A stretch of DNA of 64,000 nt from Phycisphaerae bacterium (GTDB taxonomy: Bacteria; Planctomycetota; Phycisphaerae; UBA1845), in NCBI GenBank assembly GCA_029260115.1, contig JAJDDW010000086.1:62001-126000 (forward strand). Direction: 5' to 3'. The first letter of the stretch is position 1. Each line of letters starts with the position of its first letter. Positions 19,379-28,484 of the stretch are shown here, one piece after another. Under the pieces are notes generated by a model. The model was not told the DNA's origin. It searched no databases and worked only from the letters and a program-made list of their open reading frames with translations. The position numbers were made by a program, and so were the translations under genes.

Positions 19379-19924
19379 TTAGTCGTCCATATGAGGTTCC
19401 AACTCAACGCCCAATCCGTCTGCTAGACGATTAACGAACGCGAAGTAGGCCGTGACCTGACAAATATCTAAGATGGCTGAATCGCTAAAGCCTACAGTTT
19501 TTAGTATTTCCACGTCATCTCGCGTCATGGCTGATGGCGTGCGGGTTAGTTTATCGGCGTAGGATAACATTTTGATATCTACGTCGGCGATGGGGGCGCT
19601 ACGAAAATCCTCGGCGAGGGCGTCTGCCAGGTGATTATCTTTGGTGAGTCGAAGGAGCCCCGCTCCGTGATGGCGTAGTCAGTAATGACATTCGTTAATA
19701 GACGAGACCACTACAGCAATCATCTCCCGTTGTACGCGTGATAACGGCGACCGTCGATGCATAAGCGTCGTGTATAGTTGCACATGGGCGTCCATACTCG
19801 GCGGATTGAGTCCGTGGATGCGTAGTATGTTATCCACATGCCCAGCCGGGTCGCGGTACTTGTCGTACTTCGACGATAGCTCAGGCGAGGCGTCTTGTTC
19901 TGAAATATACGGCACGTAGGCCAT
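19379..19924 (-). CDS. AhpD-like peroxidase-related protein, probable selenoprotein (in-frame TGA = Sec82)
   Basis: One continuous frame of 182 codons is interrupted only by TGA at 19679-19681 (codon 82). Before it reads SSINECHY and after it LRHHGAGLLRLTKDN, which together form the AhpD/carboxymuconolactone-decarboxylase core. The AhpD catalytic signature E-x11-C-x2-C-x3-H is exact if TGA is Sec: E67, C79, U82, H86. The downstream half (VDIKMLSYADKLTRTP ... FAFVNRLADGLGVELEP) is the normal C-terminus of peroxidase-related AhpD proteins, and total length (181 aa) is normal. A hairpin meeting bacterial SECIS criteria follows the TGA. It probably reduces peroxides in a thiol/selenol relay. A gene caller would leave two short fragments. 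Sequencing error or pseudogene is the alternative. Confidence 0.8.
19654..19666 (-). promoter_or_regulatory. Candidate bacterial SECIS hairpin
   Basis: Minus-strand GGAGC-GGG-GCTCC: a 5-bp GC-rich stem with a GGG apical loop whose first base is 17 nt after the TGA. Bacterial SECIS elements need a small stem-loop with G in the first two loop positions about 16-37 nt after UGA, for SelB binding. It also encodes conserved residues (HGAGL), so the structure could partly be coincidental. Confidence 0.6.
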
Positions 19925-20058
19925 GGCGGATTCCGTCTATTCTATCTAGTACGACTCTGCTTCTTGGTTGTGCCCGCCCAGCGTGTCTCTCGCCTATCAG
20001 TCGGTGCAAGCAACTATCAGCTAGGAATGCGACTATATCAAACTCGTCATCTGATCTT

Positions 20059-20865
20059 TTAGAATCGTGACGAGATTGGCCAAAGTAACCAGCCATATGC
20101 TGATTGTATGGCAAAGATTGTAGCTAGGTACTTCGGCGTCACCAGTTCCGCGTCAATAGCGGCACATCGATGACCCAGGTATAGCGTGAGCACTGTTATG
20201 GCAGATGATGCGATTATCGCAAACGCAGCCAACCGGCTCCAGCGTCTTACATTGCGGCCTCGTGATAATCCAACAAGCATAGCCAGGATGGCCAAGGCGC
20301 ACATGCCGGAGCGAAGAAGCTTTGGCGGATATTGCTGGCCATATTCAGTCAGCACGGTATACACACCCCAACCCAATCCTCCCAAACAAAGTAAAAATAG
20401 AACAAAAGCCAAGCGGCGCAGTAGCGTACCTCTAGATTTTCCTAGAGCTGCGCCTCCAGATAAGGCTAATGTGCAATACGCGATGGTTGCGAAAGTGAGC
20501 CAGCCGTATGCAGATGCGCCCATAATGGCCTGCGTCGTCTCCATGCTCCAAGCGGAGGTAGGCGTTGCAGCGGAAGGCGGTACGGGAGCAAGAGAAGACT
20601 CGGGTACACCGAACATTTGTCCGAGCTGGCCCATGTCCATTTCTACAATTGGCGTGTGGGTCATCAACGTCATATAGATGACTTTTTTGTCGATCTCCCA
20701 CCAAGAAGCGTAAGCCATGGCGCCAGCTAGGATGATACTGAGGAGTCCAACCGGCAATAGCAAACGCGACGACCGCCCTGGTCGCGACGCCGATACTGTT
20801 GCACGTTTTGTTCGTCTGCCCGAGGCGCTGTAGATGACTTTGATTTCAAGCGGTGAGGATGTCAT
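20059..20865 (-). CDS. Five-span membrane protein of unknown function
   Basis: A 268-aa protein that I do not recognise. A basic N-terminus (about 35 residues) is followed by a hydrophobic span (LLLPVGLLSIILAGAMAYA), a roughly 60-residue hydrophilic loop rich in Pro/Ser/Ala, then four more spans (YGWLTFATIAYCTLALSG, LAFVLFLLCLGGLGWGVY, SGMCALAILAMLVGL, LAAFAIIASSAITVLTLYL). Its ATG follows the stop of the M16 peptidase gene with one base between them (TGA-T-ATG), so it is translationally coupled to the peptidase pair. A partner or substrate role in that system is inferred from position only. Confidence 0.7.
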   Translation of the reverse strand: MTSSPLEIKVIYSASGRRTKRATVSASRPGRSSRLLLPVGLLSIILAGAMAYASWWEIDKKVIYMTLMTHTPIVEMDMGQLGQMFGVPESSLAPVPPSAATPTSAWSMETTQAIMGASAYGWLTFATIAYCTLALSGGAALGKSRGTLLRRLAFVLFLLCLGGLGWGVYTVLTEYGQQYPPKLLRSGMCALAILAMLVGLSRGRNVRRWSRLAAFAIIASSAITVLTLYLGHRCAAIDAELVTPKYLATIFAIQSAYGWLLWPISSRF

Positions 20866-20866
20866 A

Positions 20867-22117
20867 TCAATCGTTACTTGCGTTACTTGGCCAATCGCGA
20901 GGGCCTACGCTGACCAGGTGGCCTGCGGCACTCAGCGGGAATTTTGTCATATAATCTTGTACCGAGTCTACTGTAATCTGGTCTACTTCAGATAGCATCT
21001 TGTCAACCGTTCGGGGTTGGCCTAGATACTGCATGTCGTCCATCAACTGCGTGAGCCGATGGTAGGGAACCTCCGCTTCGAGGGCTAATGATGTGCGGCG
21101 ACGGTTTCGCACGCGCTGGACCTCATGTTCTTCTACACCGTCGTCGTTGATGCGCCTCGCTTCTTCACGCATGGCGTCGTGTAATTTCTCGCAATTCTCC
21201 GGCTGACAGCTTCCGTATAGCAGCATCATGCCGGTATCAGCAAATTCGTAATGAAATGCGGCTGCCCTGGGACTCAAACCCGTTTGAACAATGTTCCAGA
21301 AAAAGCGAGAGTTTTCGCCGCCAAGAATCGTTGCCACCGCAGAGGCAATCTCGGCCTGGACGCCCCCGGCTGGGGCGGCAGGAATGGTTATCGCGACAAT
21401 TTGCTGCTTGAATCGGTCCATCTGCAATACGTTGGTGCCATTTTTCATTTGCGGCGGAACCCGCGTCGACGTCGTGCCCGAGGGACGCCATTGGCCACAA
21501 TGTCCTTTGATGGATTTGATCACCGCGTTAGGATCGACATTTCCCGCGACGACGAGCAGCATATTATCTGGTGCATATCGCTGTTGAAAATAGGCCCACA
21601 TCTGGTCTCGCGTTAATGCCTCGACGGTCTCGTCGTATCCAAGAATAGGCCAAGCTAGCGGATGACCTTCGAAAACTTTTTCCTGTAAAAAATCAAAGGC
21701 GACGTGCTCAATCTGATCCTTAGACATCGCAATTTCTTCGAGTACGACGTTGCGTTCCATCTGGAATTCTTCTTCTGGCAGTGTAGACGTCATCATATCT
21801 GCCAAGATTTCGATCTGCGCATCGAGGTCAGCTTTGCGCACCCAGCCATAATAAATAGTGCGGTCTTCGCTGGTGTAGGCGTTGTAGGAACTGCCAAGTT
21901 TGTCGAAGTCGGTGGTGATGTCACGCCAATGTCGCTTGGAAGTACCCTTGAACATCATATGCTCAAGAAAATGTGAGACGCCCGCCTGCGGCGCGACTTC
22001 ATCGCGAGCGCCGGTGTCTATTAGAAAACCAGCGGCTGCGCTGCGTACATCGGGCATCTGTTCGATCACAATGCGTAATCCGTTGTCCAACGTTTCCAAA
22101 ATATATGGATCACTCAT
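20867..22117 (-). CDS. M16-family zinc peptidase, catalytic subunit
   Basis: A 416-aa insulinase/processing-peptidase-type protein. The inverted zinc motif HFLEH is at residues 49-53 within GVSHFLEHMMFKGTSKR, with the third ligand in NVVLEEIA (about 123-130). The second half has the usual M16 C-terminal fold. Four bases separate it from the upstream M16-like gene, whose motif is lost, so the two should form the common active/inactive heterodimer. There is no signal peptide, so a cytoplasmic location is likely. The substrate is unknown; such pairs degrade short peptides or process precursors. Confidence 0.94.
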   Translation of the reverse strand: MSDPYILETLDNGLRIVIEQMPDVRSAAAGFLIDTGARDEVAPQAGVSHFLEHMMFKGTSKRHWRDITTDFDKLGSSYNAYTSEDRTIYYGWVRKADLDAQIEILADMMTSTLPEEEFQMERNVVLEEIAMSKDQIEHVAFDFLQEKVFEGHPLAWPILGYDETVEALTRDQMWAYFQQRYAPDNMLLVVAGNVDPNAVIKSIKGHCGQWRPSGTTSTRVPPQMKNGTNVLQMDRFKQQIVAITIPAAPAGGVQAEIASAVATILGGENSRFFWNIVQTGLSPRAAAFHYEFADTGMMLLYGSCQPENCEKLHDAMREEARRINDDGVEEHEVQRVRNRRRTSLALEAEVPYHRLTQLMDDMQYLGQPRTVDKMLSEVDQITVDSVQDYMTKFPLSAAGHLVSVGPRDWPSNASND

Positions 22118-22121
22118 ATTG

Positions 22122-23384
22122 TTACTGCGCCTCTGCGTGGGATGTATTCGTTGACTGTTGTAGCGCCTTAGGGCCTAGCGTAACGACGCACATTTTGTCG
22201 CGTGGATGCGTAGCTAGGTATCGCTGAATATCGTCGATAGTCACGCGGCTAAACTTATCCGCCTTTTCCGTGGGCGAGATAGGGCGACCATGAAAAAATA
22301 GGTCGGAAGCGATTTCGTGGCTGTGCGATCGGGTACTGTCGCCGCGCGTTTCCTGGCTAGCTAAAATGCCGGTTAGCGTGCGGTCAAGCTCTTCCTGGGT
22401 GATATCGTCGGCGAGCCGATTGACCTCATGTAATAGCGTGTGGAAAGTCTTATCGCAGCGTTCAGGTGTTGTAGAAGCGCCTAAGAAGATCATGCCGCTG
22501 CCGCGCGGTGTTTCTTGCCAAGCGCTAACCCAATAGACAAGCCCTTGTTTTTCTCGTACTTCTGTAAAGAGTCGAGAACTCATCCCGCCGGAAAGAATTC
22601 CGAGCATGACCTGTTGTGCGGGGAAGTCTTCATGTCGTGCGTCGACGCCTGGCCAACATATGGAGATTTGCTCTTGTTCGAGTTTTTTGTCTCGGTGTAA
22701 TACCTGAGGCGTAAACTTGACGGGCACTGCTTCTCTTCCTTGCTTGACAGGTGATCCGAACTCGGAGAAATGTTTCTCGAATACATCGCTGACGCGCTGT
22801 GGGTCAATATCACCAGCAACGGATAGCAACATGTTGCCAGCGTGAAAATATTTTTTCCAGTGTTCGACAAGGTCTTGTCGTGTGATGGCATCCAAAGTGG
22901 CGACTTCGCCGAGTGGATGTCGGCCTAGCAGTGGGCCAAAGGCGATTGGGCCCATCATTTTTTCCGACAAGCCGCTAGCGTCGTCTTCGAGCGTGCTCAA
23001 TTCCTGTTTGGCTAAATCAAGGTTGACGGTCAGCATGTTCTCAGGGAACGTCGGTCTACGAAGAAGCTCAGCCTGAAGTTCTACGATGCGTTCTAAATGT
23101 TCGGGTAGAACCGTGCAGGAAAAAGTTATGGTTTCCCGTCCCGCACCAATGCCGCTACTGGCACCAATTACATCCAGCGCGTCGGCTAACTGCTGCCCTG
23201 TATAGTTCTCGGTGCCTTTGTCGATCGACTCGCTGAGGATGTTCATGAGGCCGAGTTTGTCAGCAGGCTCGGTAACCATGCCAGCTAAGACTCGCAGCTG
23301 GAAACATACAACCTTACGTCGTGGCAATGGACAGACGGCGTATTCGATGCCGCAAGGTAAAGTGTCGTGTACAAAGTCGGTCAT
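22122..23384 (-). CDS. M16-family peptidase-like protein, non-catalytic partner
   Basis: A 420-aa M16 homologue in which the zinc motif is replaced: the position of HFLEH reads NILSE (in GLMNILSESIDKGTENY), so both His ligands and the general-base Glu are missing. The downstream M16 features are kept, including the R/Y-containing C-terminal segment around GGMSSRLFTEVREKQGLVYWVSA, which helps bind substrate in the active partner. It is first in a three-gene operon followed by the active M16 subunit and a membrane protein. It should form the substrate-binding half of the heterodimer. Confidence 0.92.
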   Translation of the reverse strand: MTDFVHDTLPCGIEYAVCPLPRRKVVCFQLRVLAGMVTEPADKLGLMNILSESIDKGTENYTGQQLADALDVIGASSGIGAGRETITFSCTVLPEHLERIVELQAELLRRPTFPENMLTVNLDLAKQELSTLEDDASGLSEKMMGPIAFGPLLGRHPLGEVATLDAITRQDLVEHWKKYFHAGNMLLSVAGDIDPQRVSDVFEKHFSEFGSPVKQGREAVPVKFTPQVLHRDKKLEQEQISICWPGVDARHEDFPAQQVMLGILSGGMSSRLFTEVREKQGLVYWVSAWQETPRGSGMIFLGASTTPERCDKTFHTLLHEVNRLADDITQEELDRTLTGILASQETRGDSTRSHSHEIASDLFFHGRPISPTEKADKFSRVTIDDIQRYLATHPRDKMCVVTLGPKALQQSTNTSHAEAQ

Positions 23385-23507
23385 AAAGCGTCCTTGGAAT
23401 TATAATTACGCCACTGTGCAGCCGTCACGTTAATCTGTGGTCTTAGCTTTGCACTAGTCCTCAATGATCGGCTAGTAGGGTATTGGGCTTGCGAGAATTG
23501 TGCAACA

Positions 23508-24503
23508 TCAATGAGGCTTGACAGACTCAATCGGCAGTGGGGCGGCGAAGGTTTCATTGAACGCCTGGAGCGACCCCGGCGTCACGCCGATACGCCAATT
23601 TGGCTCGCCTTCGCGACGCTTGTCTAAATTGAACCAGATAGCCGCTTTGATTTGTGCGTTGTGGCTTATCTTATCGAATGCGTCTCGAATCCAATCACTT
23701 CGCTGGTTCGCCTTTCCCGGCGCACAACCAAATTCTGCTAAGATGATGGGTTTGGATGGGTATCGGCTGGCAAACTGCTTCAGCGTATGGCTAAAAACAT
23801 CGTCAAAACTTTGCCAATGATGCCATTGGTCATGGTGCTCGCCGAAGTTGTAGCCATCCACGCCGACCCAGTCGACGAAGCCGTCACCGGGATAATACAA
23901 ATGCATATTGTTGTCATCGGTGTTGGGGCAACTAATTACATTCGGTGCCCAGACCCATTCGACATTGGCCGCGCCGACTTCTTGGAAAATGCGATGGGCC
24001 CGCCGCCAAGCTTTCACATAAGCGTCTGGTTTGAGTGACCAGGAAAACCAATCGCCGTTAAACTCGAACCCGAATCGAAAAAGGATGCGATGCCCGTCAG
24101 ACTTAGCGTCGTTCGCCCATTGGCGGAGGAATTCGTCATACTTGCCCGCGTTAATCAAGGTGAGATAAGAAATGTGTTGCTTGTCATGCCAGGACCATAA
24201 TTCCAACGATACGACCGGCGTGGCCCCGTTGGCGCGAACGGCGTCGATGGGGATTTTCGGGAAATCTCGTCCGAGGTCGCGGTAAAACATGATGTAATCT
24301 GGCTTCCGCGTAAAGTGTGCTGATTCTTCTGCAATCTGCTGCCCGTAGGCGTGAGGTCTCCACAGAATCTGGTACCGCCCCCACTGTAGCTGTTGTTGAT
24401 TGGCGTGATGCGATGGGGACGAGGATGCGCCGAAAAACATGAACCCAAGTGTCAGTATAAGGGCACTAAATAGTGAGAAGCGAATTAGACTCTTAAAGTG
24501 CAT
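23508..24503 (-). CDS. Secreted GH26-like glycoside hydrolase
   Basis: A 331-aa protein with an N-terminal signal or anchor segment (FSLFSALILTLGFMFFGASS). The body fits the GH26 beta-mannanase-like TIM barrel: RFGFEFNGDWFSW carries the likely acid/base Glu147, VEWVWAPN follows, DWVGVDGYNFG lies on the next strand, and KPIILAEFGCAPG carries the likely nucleophile Glu257. Both catalytic carboxylates are present, so it should be active on a beta-linked polysaccharide, possibly mannan or a mixed glucan. It lies downstream of the O-antigen-ligase-like gene on the same strand but about 160 bp away, so exopolysaccharide turnover is possible but not shown. Confidence 0.85.
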   Translation of the reverse strand: MHFKSLIRFSLFSALILTLGFMFFGASSSPSHHANQQQLQWGRYQILWRPHAYGQQIAEESAHFTRKPDYIMFYRDLGRDFPKIPIDAVRANGATPVVSLELWSWHDKQHISYLTLINAGKYDEFLRQWANDAKSDGHRILFRFGFEFNGDWFSWSLKPDAYVKAWRRAHRIFQEVGAANVEWVWAPNVISCPNTDDNNMHLYYPGDGFVDWVGVDGYNFGEHHDQWHHWQSFDDVFSHTLKQFASRYPSKPIILAEFGCAPGKANQRSDWIRDAFDKISHNAQIKAAIWFNLDKRREGEPNWRIGVTPGSLQAFNETFAAPLPIESVKPH

Positions 24504-24664
24504 ACTGTTTCCGATTCGCGTTTGTCTGCTCGTTTATCTGCCGTGTCGAGAGGAGATAGTAAATCATCCCCTCATTCCCAGCCCATAATAATCCTAAGCG
24601 ATCATCGTAGACAAAACAATGAATCACGCTTATGTGGGCATGATAATGGAAGGCGCGAAAACCG

Positions 24665-27600
24665 CTAATTCGGTGGGGCTGTAGGGGAAGTGTCTATTGG
24701 CGGTGGCGGCTTCACCGTCGTTTGCGCCTGCTGGGCATCATCTAATGCCTTGATGACTTCTTCCCGCAACGCCTCGACGAATTTGCACTGCGGTTTTGCC
24801 TCTGCAGCCATCGTAAGGAATTGTAAGGCGGACTCCGGCGGAATGCCTTTATTGAGAGATTCCCGAATGTAGGAGGCTGTGCGTTCGCACGTGCCGGCGT
24901 GGAAGGATAAATCCGCAGCGACTAGATAGGCTTGGGCGTCGTCGGGATTTAATTCGATCGCCCGCCGACTCCACTGCATCATATGAGGAATAATGTCGTT
25001 TACCGATTGGCGAAGCACATGAGGCTCCCGACGGCTAAGTAGCATCTGGCATAGTCGACGATATCGCCCACCGATTTGCATATCAAATTGCTCATTGGTG
25101 ACGCGATCATTTGCTATACTTTGTAGCCATGACCTAGGCGCATCTTCGTCACCGGCCGCTAGTTGGTAATCGATCATCTGCATGTGAATACTTTGCTGTA
25201 GATCATGTCCTTGGTTCGCGGCTTTCGCAGCCTGCAGTGCCAGCTTTGCACTTTCAATGGCGTAGTTTGGTTGACTGGGATGGTTGAGAAATTGGCAATG
25301 TGCCAGCTCCGCGTATCCGATGGCCTTCGCATACGATGAGGTGTGTGGGTGATTAGTGTACGTCGCAGTCACAAGCTCGAGCGTCTCCTGGGCTTTAGCA
25401 TAGTCCCCGCGTACAAACGATATAGCCGCGTCCATCCGAACTATTTCGCACGCCCATCGCGATATTGGTTGGTCCGACGTCGCGGTTTCGGGTTCGTTCA
25501 AAGTAGCCAATGCGCGATGCTGAAGATCAAGCCATTCACCCTGAGCTTCCGGCGTGTCTAACCTGCGCCCTAAAGCGTTTAAATAATCTGGTGACATGCG
25601 TCGCGTGCTTAACAGCGGCGCGATGGTCAGGGCTGTATCCTGCAGGCTTATCGTGGGTCCTGCGATTTGAAGATAGTCGAGTACAATGTCTTGATTATAT
25701 GGCTGGCGCTTGATCTCTCTTTGAAGCGAAGCGGCTGCATTGGTCATCGCTAAGTCGTGCGCGCTGCGATCACCGATTGCTGCGGCCCGGTCCGCGCGAA
25801 TGCGGTTTAGCGCATACTCAATTTGACCATGATTAAAGTAACCCGGCGCGCGTTCAATTAACAACTTAAGTGCCCGACTGGACAATACCAGATGCTGCTC
25901 ACTTAGCGTGATATCTTGATCGGCTAGGGATAGTATCGCTTTATTTTTTGTGCCATCTTGCATGGCTCGATTACCTCGATCGAACGCGCGATCTTGATAG
26001 AATTTTGCCGAGAGCATGTGTGTGCGACTTACGCGTAACAAGTTCGTGAGTGCGCGTTGCGGACTTAGCCGGCTATTGGATATTTCAGTTAGGCGCACTG
26101 CTTCGTCGAAATCTCCCTTAGCCAGCGATTCCTCAGTCAGTTGTGATGATCGGGCACTGGCGAAATCTGCCTGCGCAAGGACGAGTATCAAAAAACCCAT
26201 AGTGCCGGCTAGTCCCGTGGCGGCTAATTGTCGCCAACGTGGGGCCGCTAGAAAAGAAAACAAGGGAGGTTTATCACGGTGAGACAACGCCCAGAGCAAG
26301 CCAATGACACTATAAAACATGGTACCAACTGCCGAGACGCGCAAGCCTACGCTGAACGTTTCTTCGACGATCATACCTACGAAAGCGCCGAGAAGCGCAA
26401 TGAGCAGCCATCTTTCGTTTGGCCGTTGGCTCTCCATGCTGGCGGTCATGCCCGCGCGAATGGTCATCACAATGAAGGCCGCCATGAGTAGACCACCTAC
26501 AATGCCTAAATCGGAGAGGATTTCCAACCATTCATTATGGGCATGGGTGATGCGATATTCGAATACGCTTGGGTCATTAAGCACATCTTCACTAGCGAAT
26601 GAATCGCCATGTAGTGTGAAGCCGCCTTGGCCATAACCTTGCAAAGGTTTTTGTGTGAACAGACGCCAGGCGTAATCCCATGCGTATAGGCGAAATCGAA
26701 CCGTAGACGCCCGTGAGTTACCGGTGGTGGTATCGAGTTGTTGGCCAACGCGAATCCACATGAAAGCTACCAGTATGCAAGCTAAGATTATGGGAATCCA
26801 TCGCTTGCGCTTCGGCAACGAAAAAAATATCATCGCGAGGACGCCAGCGCCAAGTCCAATCATGGGCCCCCGGGAATCGCAAAGTACGAATGCGATGCTG
26901 CAAAGGACGAGGGCCACGAGCGAGCCTAGAATGCCTGACACCCGCCGACCATGGCGATTAGTGAATTGTGAAGCTAGGCAACCGAGCGCCAGTAATATGG
27001 GTGGGATCAAGCAGGCCGCTTGAAAGATGGGGTTGCCAACCGGAAATTCTGCCCGGACGTCTGGCTTTCTGCCGTAAAAATACCATATCGCAATACACGC
27101 GGTGAGTGCGCCGAGAGCGATGATGATGCCACACGCGATACGGGCCGCGTATTTGTTGAGCGCGTTACCAACGACCAGCGACCAGAAAAACGGGATAGCT
27201 ATGAGCAGGCTACCGCCCAGTGCCCAGTCCGGTGCTGCCGACCATCGGCTGCTACAAAACGACCAAAGCACATACATCGCGCCAAGCAGTTGAGCCGCGG
27301 CTAGGGGGGATATATGTTTCTTTTGACGTTGAGCCTCGAATTCAGGCGTGTCACTTGAATTGGTAGATGTATCGACTAACGGTTCTTGCTTTTGGCTAAT
27401 TAACGTGGCGCTCAACGCGAGCAACGATAGGCCACACGCCAGTGAAAGTATGTATACCTTTACATCACCAGCATAGAGCGTTGGGTACTTATAATTTAGA
27501 CACAGGATCGCGACGACTGCACGCAACAGTGACTCTTGATGCCATTCAATGGCACCGTCGGGCAAGGCGCTCGGTTCTCCTGCGCTGAGTATCCAAAGCC

Positions 27601-27718
27601 CCCCGGCTACGGCGGCGACGATTAACGCTAGCATGAAAACATGAAGCGGGCGAAGGATGTCTGGCTTGGCTATGCGAATGACGTTCATTGTTGACAAAGG
27701 TCGCTCCTGATTCATCAA
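24665..27718 (-). CDS. O-antigen ligase/polymerase-like membrane protein with TPR domain
   Basis: A 1017-aa protein. The N-terminal about 490 residues hold roughly a dozen hydrophobic spans with the Wzy_C/O-antigen-ligase signature region: a large loop with DYAWRLFTQKPLQGYGQGGF and then the THAHNEWLEILSDLGIVGG motif, whose His and Asn/Glu are typical of the family. The C-terminal about 520 residues are soluble TPR-like helices (ATLNEPE, YAKAQETLELV, ELNPDDAQAYLVAADLSF) ending in a Pro-rich tail. This fusion is known in planctomycetes. It should ligate or polymerise surface glycans in the inner membrane. ATG 27718 has no strong Shine-Dalgarno; ATG 27688 (MNVIRI) is possible. Confidence 0.88.
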   Translation of the reverse strand: MMNQERPLSTMNVIRIAKPDILRPLHVFMLALIVAAVAGGLWILSAGEPSALPDGAIEWHQESLLRAVVAILCLNYKYPTLYAGDVKVYILSLACGLSLLALSATLISQKQEPLVDTSTNSSDTPEFEAQRQKKHISPLAAAQLLGAMYVLWSFCSSRWSAAPDWALGGSLLIAIPFFWSLVVGNALNKYAARIACGIIIALGALTACIAIWYFYGRKPDVRAEFPVGNPIFQAACLIPPILLALGCLASQFTNRHGRRVSGILGSLVALVLCSIAFVLCDSRGPMIGLGAGVLAMIFFSLPKRKRWIPIILACILVAFMWIRVGQQLDTTTGNSRASTVRFRLYAWDYAWRLFTQKPLQGYGQGGFTLHGDSFASEDVLNDPSVFEYRITHAHNEWLEILSDLGIVGGLLMAAFIVMTIRAGMTASMESQRPNERWLLIALLGAFVGMIVEETFSVGLRVSAVGTMFYSVIGLLWALSHRDKPPLFSFLAAPRWRQLAATGLAGTMGFLILVLAQADFASARSSQLTEESLAKGDFDEAVRLTEISNSRLSPQRALTNLLRVSRTHMLSAKFYQDRAFDRGNRAMQDGTKNKAILSLADQDITLSEQHLVLSSRALKLLIERAPGYFNHGQIEYALNRIRADRAAAIGDRSAHDLAMTNAAASLQREIKRQPYNQDIVLDYLQIAGPTISLQDTALTIAPLLSTRRMSPDYLNALGRRLDTPEAQGEWLDLQHRALATLNEPETATSDQPISRWACEIVRMDAAISFVRGDYAKAQETLELVTATYTNHPHTSSYAKAIGYAELAHCQFLNHPSQPNYAIESAKLALQAAKAANQGHDLQQSIHMQMIDYQLAAGDEDAPRSWLQSIANDRVTNEQFDMQIGGRYRRLCQMLLSRREPHVLRQSVNDIIPHMMQWSRRAIELNPDDAQAYLVAADLSFHAGTCERTASYIRESLNKGIPPESALQFLTMAAEAKPQCKFVEALREEVIKALDDAQQAQTTVKPPPPIDTSPTAPPN

Positions 27719-27874
27719 TACGATCAGCTATTACATTCGGTTCTGTTCAATTTGCCAAGCGCAAGCATTGCGGCGCACTACGATGACGTCGTACTGGCGA
27801 GAAAATTGGCGCGGCGTATATATCAAAATGATCGCCGGGACTGGCTACTTATTGTATGAGAGAGGTTGAACAAG

Positions 27875-28420
27875 CTACTGAGCTGGCGCTATCCACGGGA
27901 TGTCCGCTACGCCGCTTCGGTGGTTTGCCAGCCGGGCTAGGGCGAAAAGTAGGTCACTTAAGCGGTTCAAATAGATGACGACGTGTGGGCTTAGGGACGA
28001 TTCGCGCGATAAGCTGACCACCGACCTCTCCGCGCGACGGCTGACTCCGCGGGCGACGTGAAGCGTCGCGGCCAGCGGACTTCCGCCTGGTAGAATAAAC
28101 GTCCGCAATTTTGGAGTCTCTGCGCACGCGCGATCCAACCAAGATTCTAGCCGGGTAATATGCGAGGCTCCAATAGACACGCTAAGATGGCCGCCAGGAG
28201 GTGTTGCTAGCTCTCCACCGAGTGAGAATAGGTCGGATTGCAACTGTTTAAGAATGTCGGCAAGCTCATCGTCGGAGACGTGCGTCATCGCAAGGCCAAT
28301 GACGGCGTTAAGCTCGTCAACCTCGCCGTAGGACGCGACGCGCAAATCGTCTTTAGAAACCCGTTGGCCTCCGTACAGCCCCGTCGTTCCATCGTCACCC
28401 GTTTTCGTATATAGATTCAT
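27875..28420 (-). CDS. Cob(I)alamin adenosyltransferase, PduO type
   Basis: A 181-aa enzyme that transfers the 5'-deoxyadenosyl group of ATP to cob(I)alamin to make coenzyme B12. The ATP-binding N-terminus TKTGDDGTTGLYGG and the C-terminal SRRAERSVVSL motif (Arg and Glu of the active site) are intact, and the length is normal for the trimeric PduO/MMAB type. It starts 65 bp after the aceE stop on the same strand. No B12-dependent enzyme or cobalamin riboswitch is visible nearby. Confidence 0.95.
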   Translation of the reverse strand: MNLYTKTGDDGTTGLYGGQRVSKDDLRVASYGEVDELNAVIGLAMTHVSDDELADILKQLQSDLFSLGGELATPPGGHLSVSIGASHITRLESWLDRACAETPKLRTFILPGGSPLAATLHVARGVSRRAERSVVSLSRESSLSPHVVIYLNRLSDLLFALARLANHRSGVADIPWIAPAQ

Positions 28421-28484
28421 GCTCCCACGACTCCGCGTTCTTGGTCGCCACGGTTCTGGCGTTTGTAGAGGCTATTGCGGGCAC

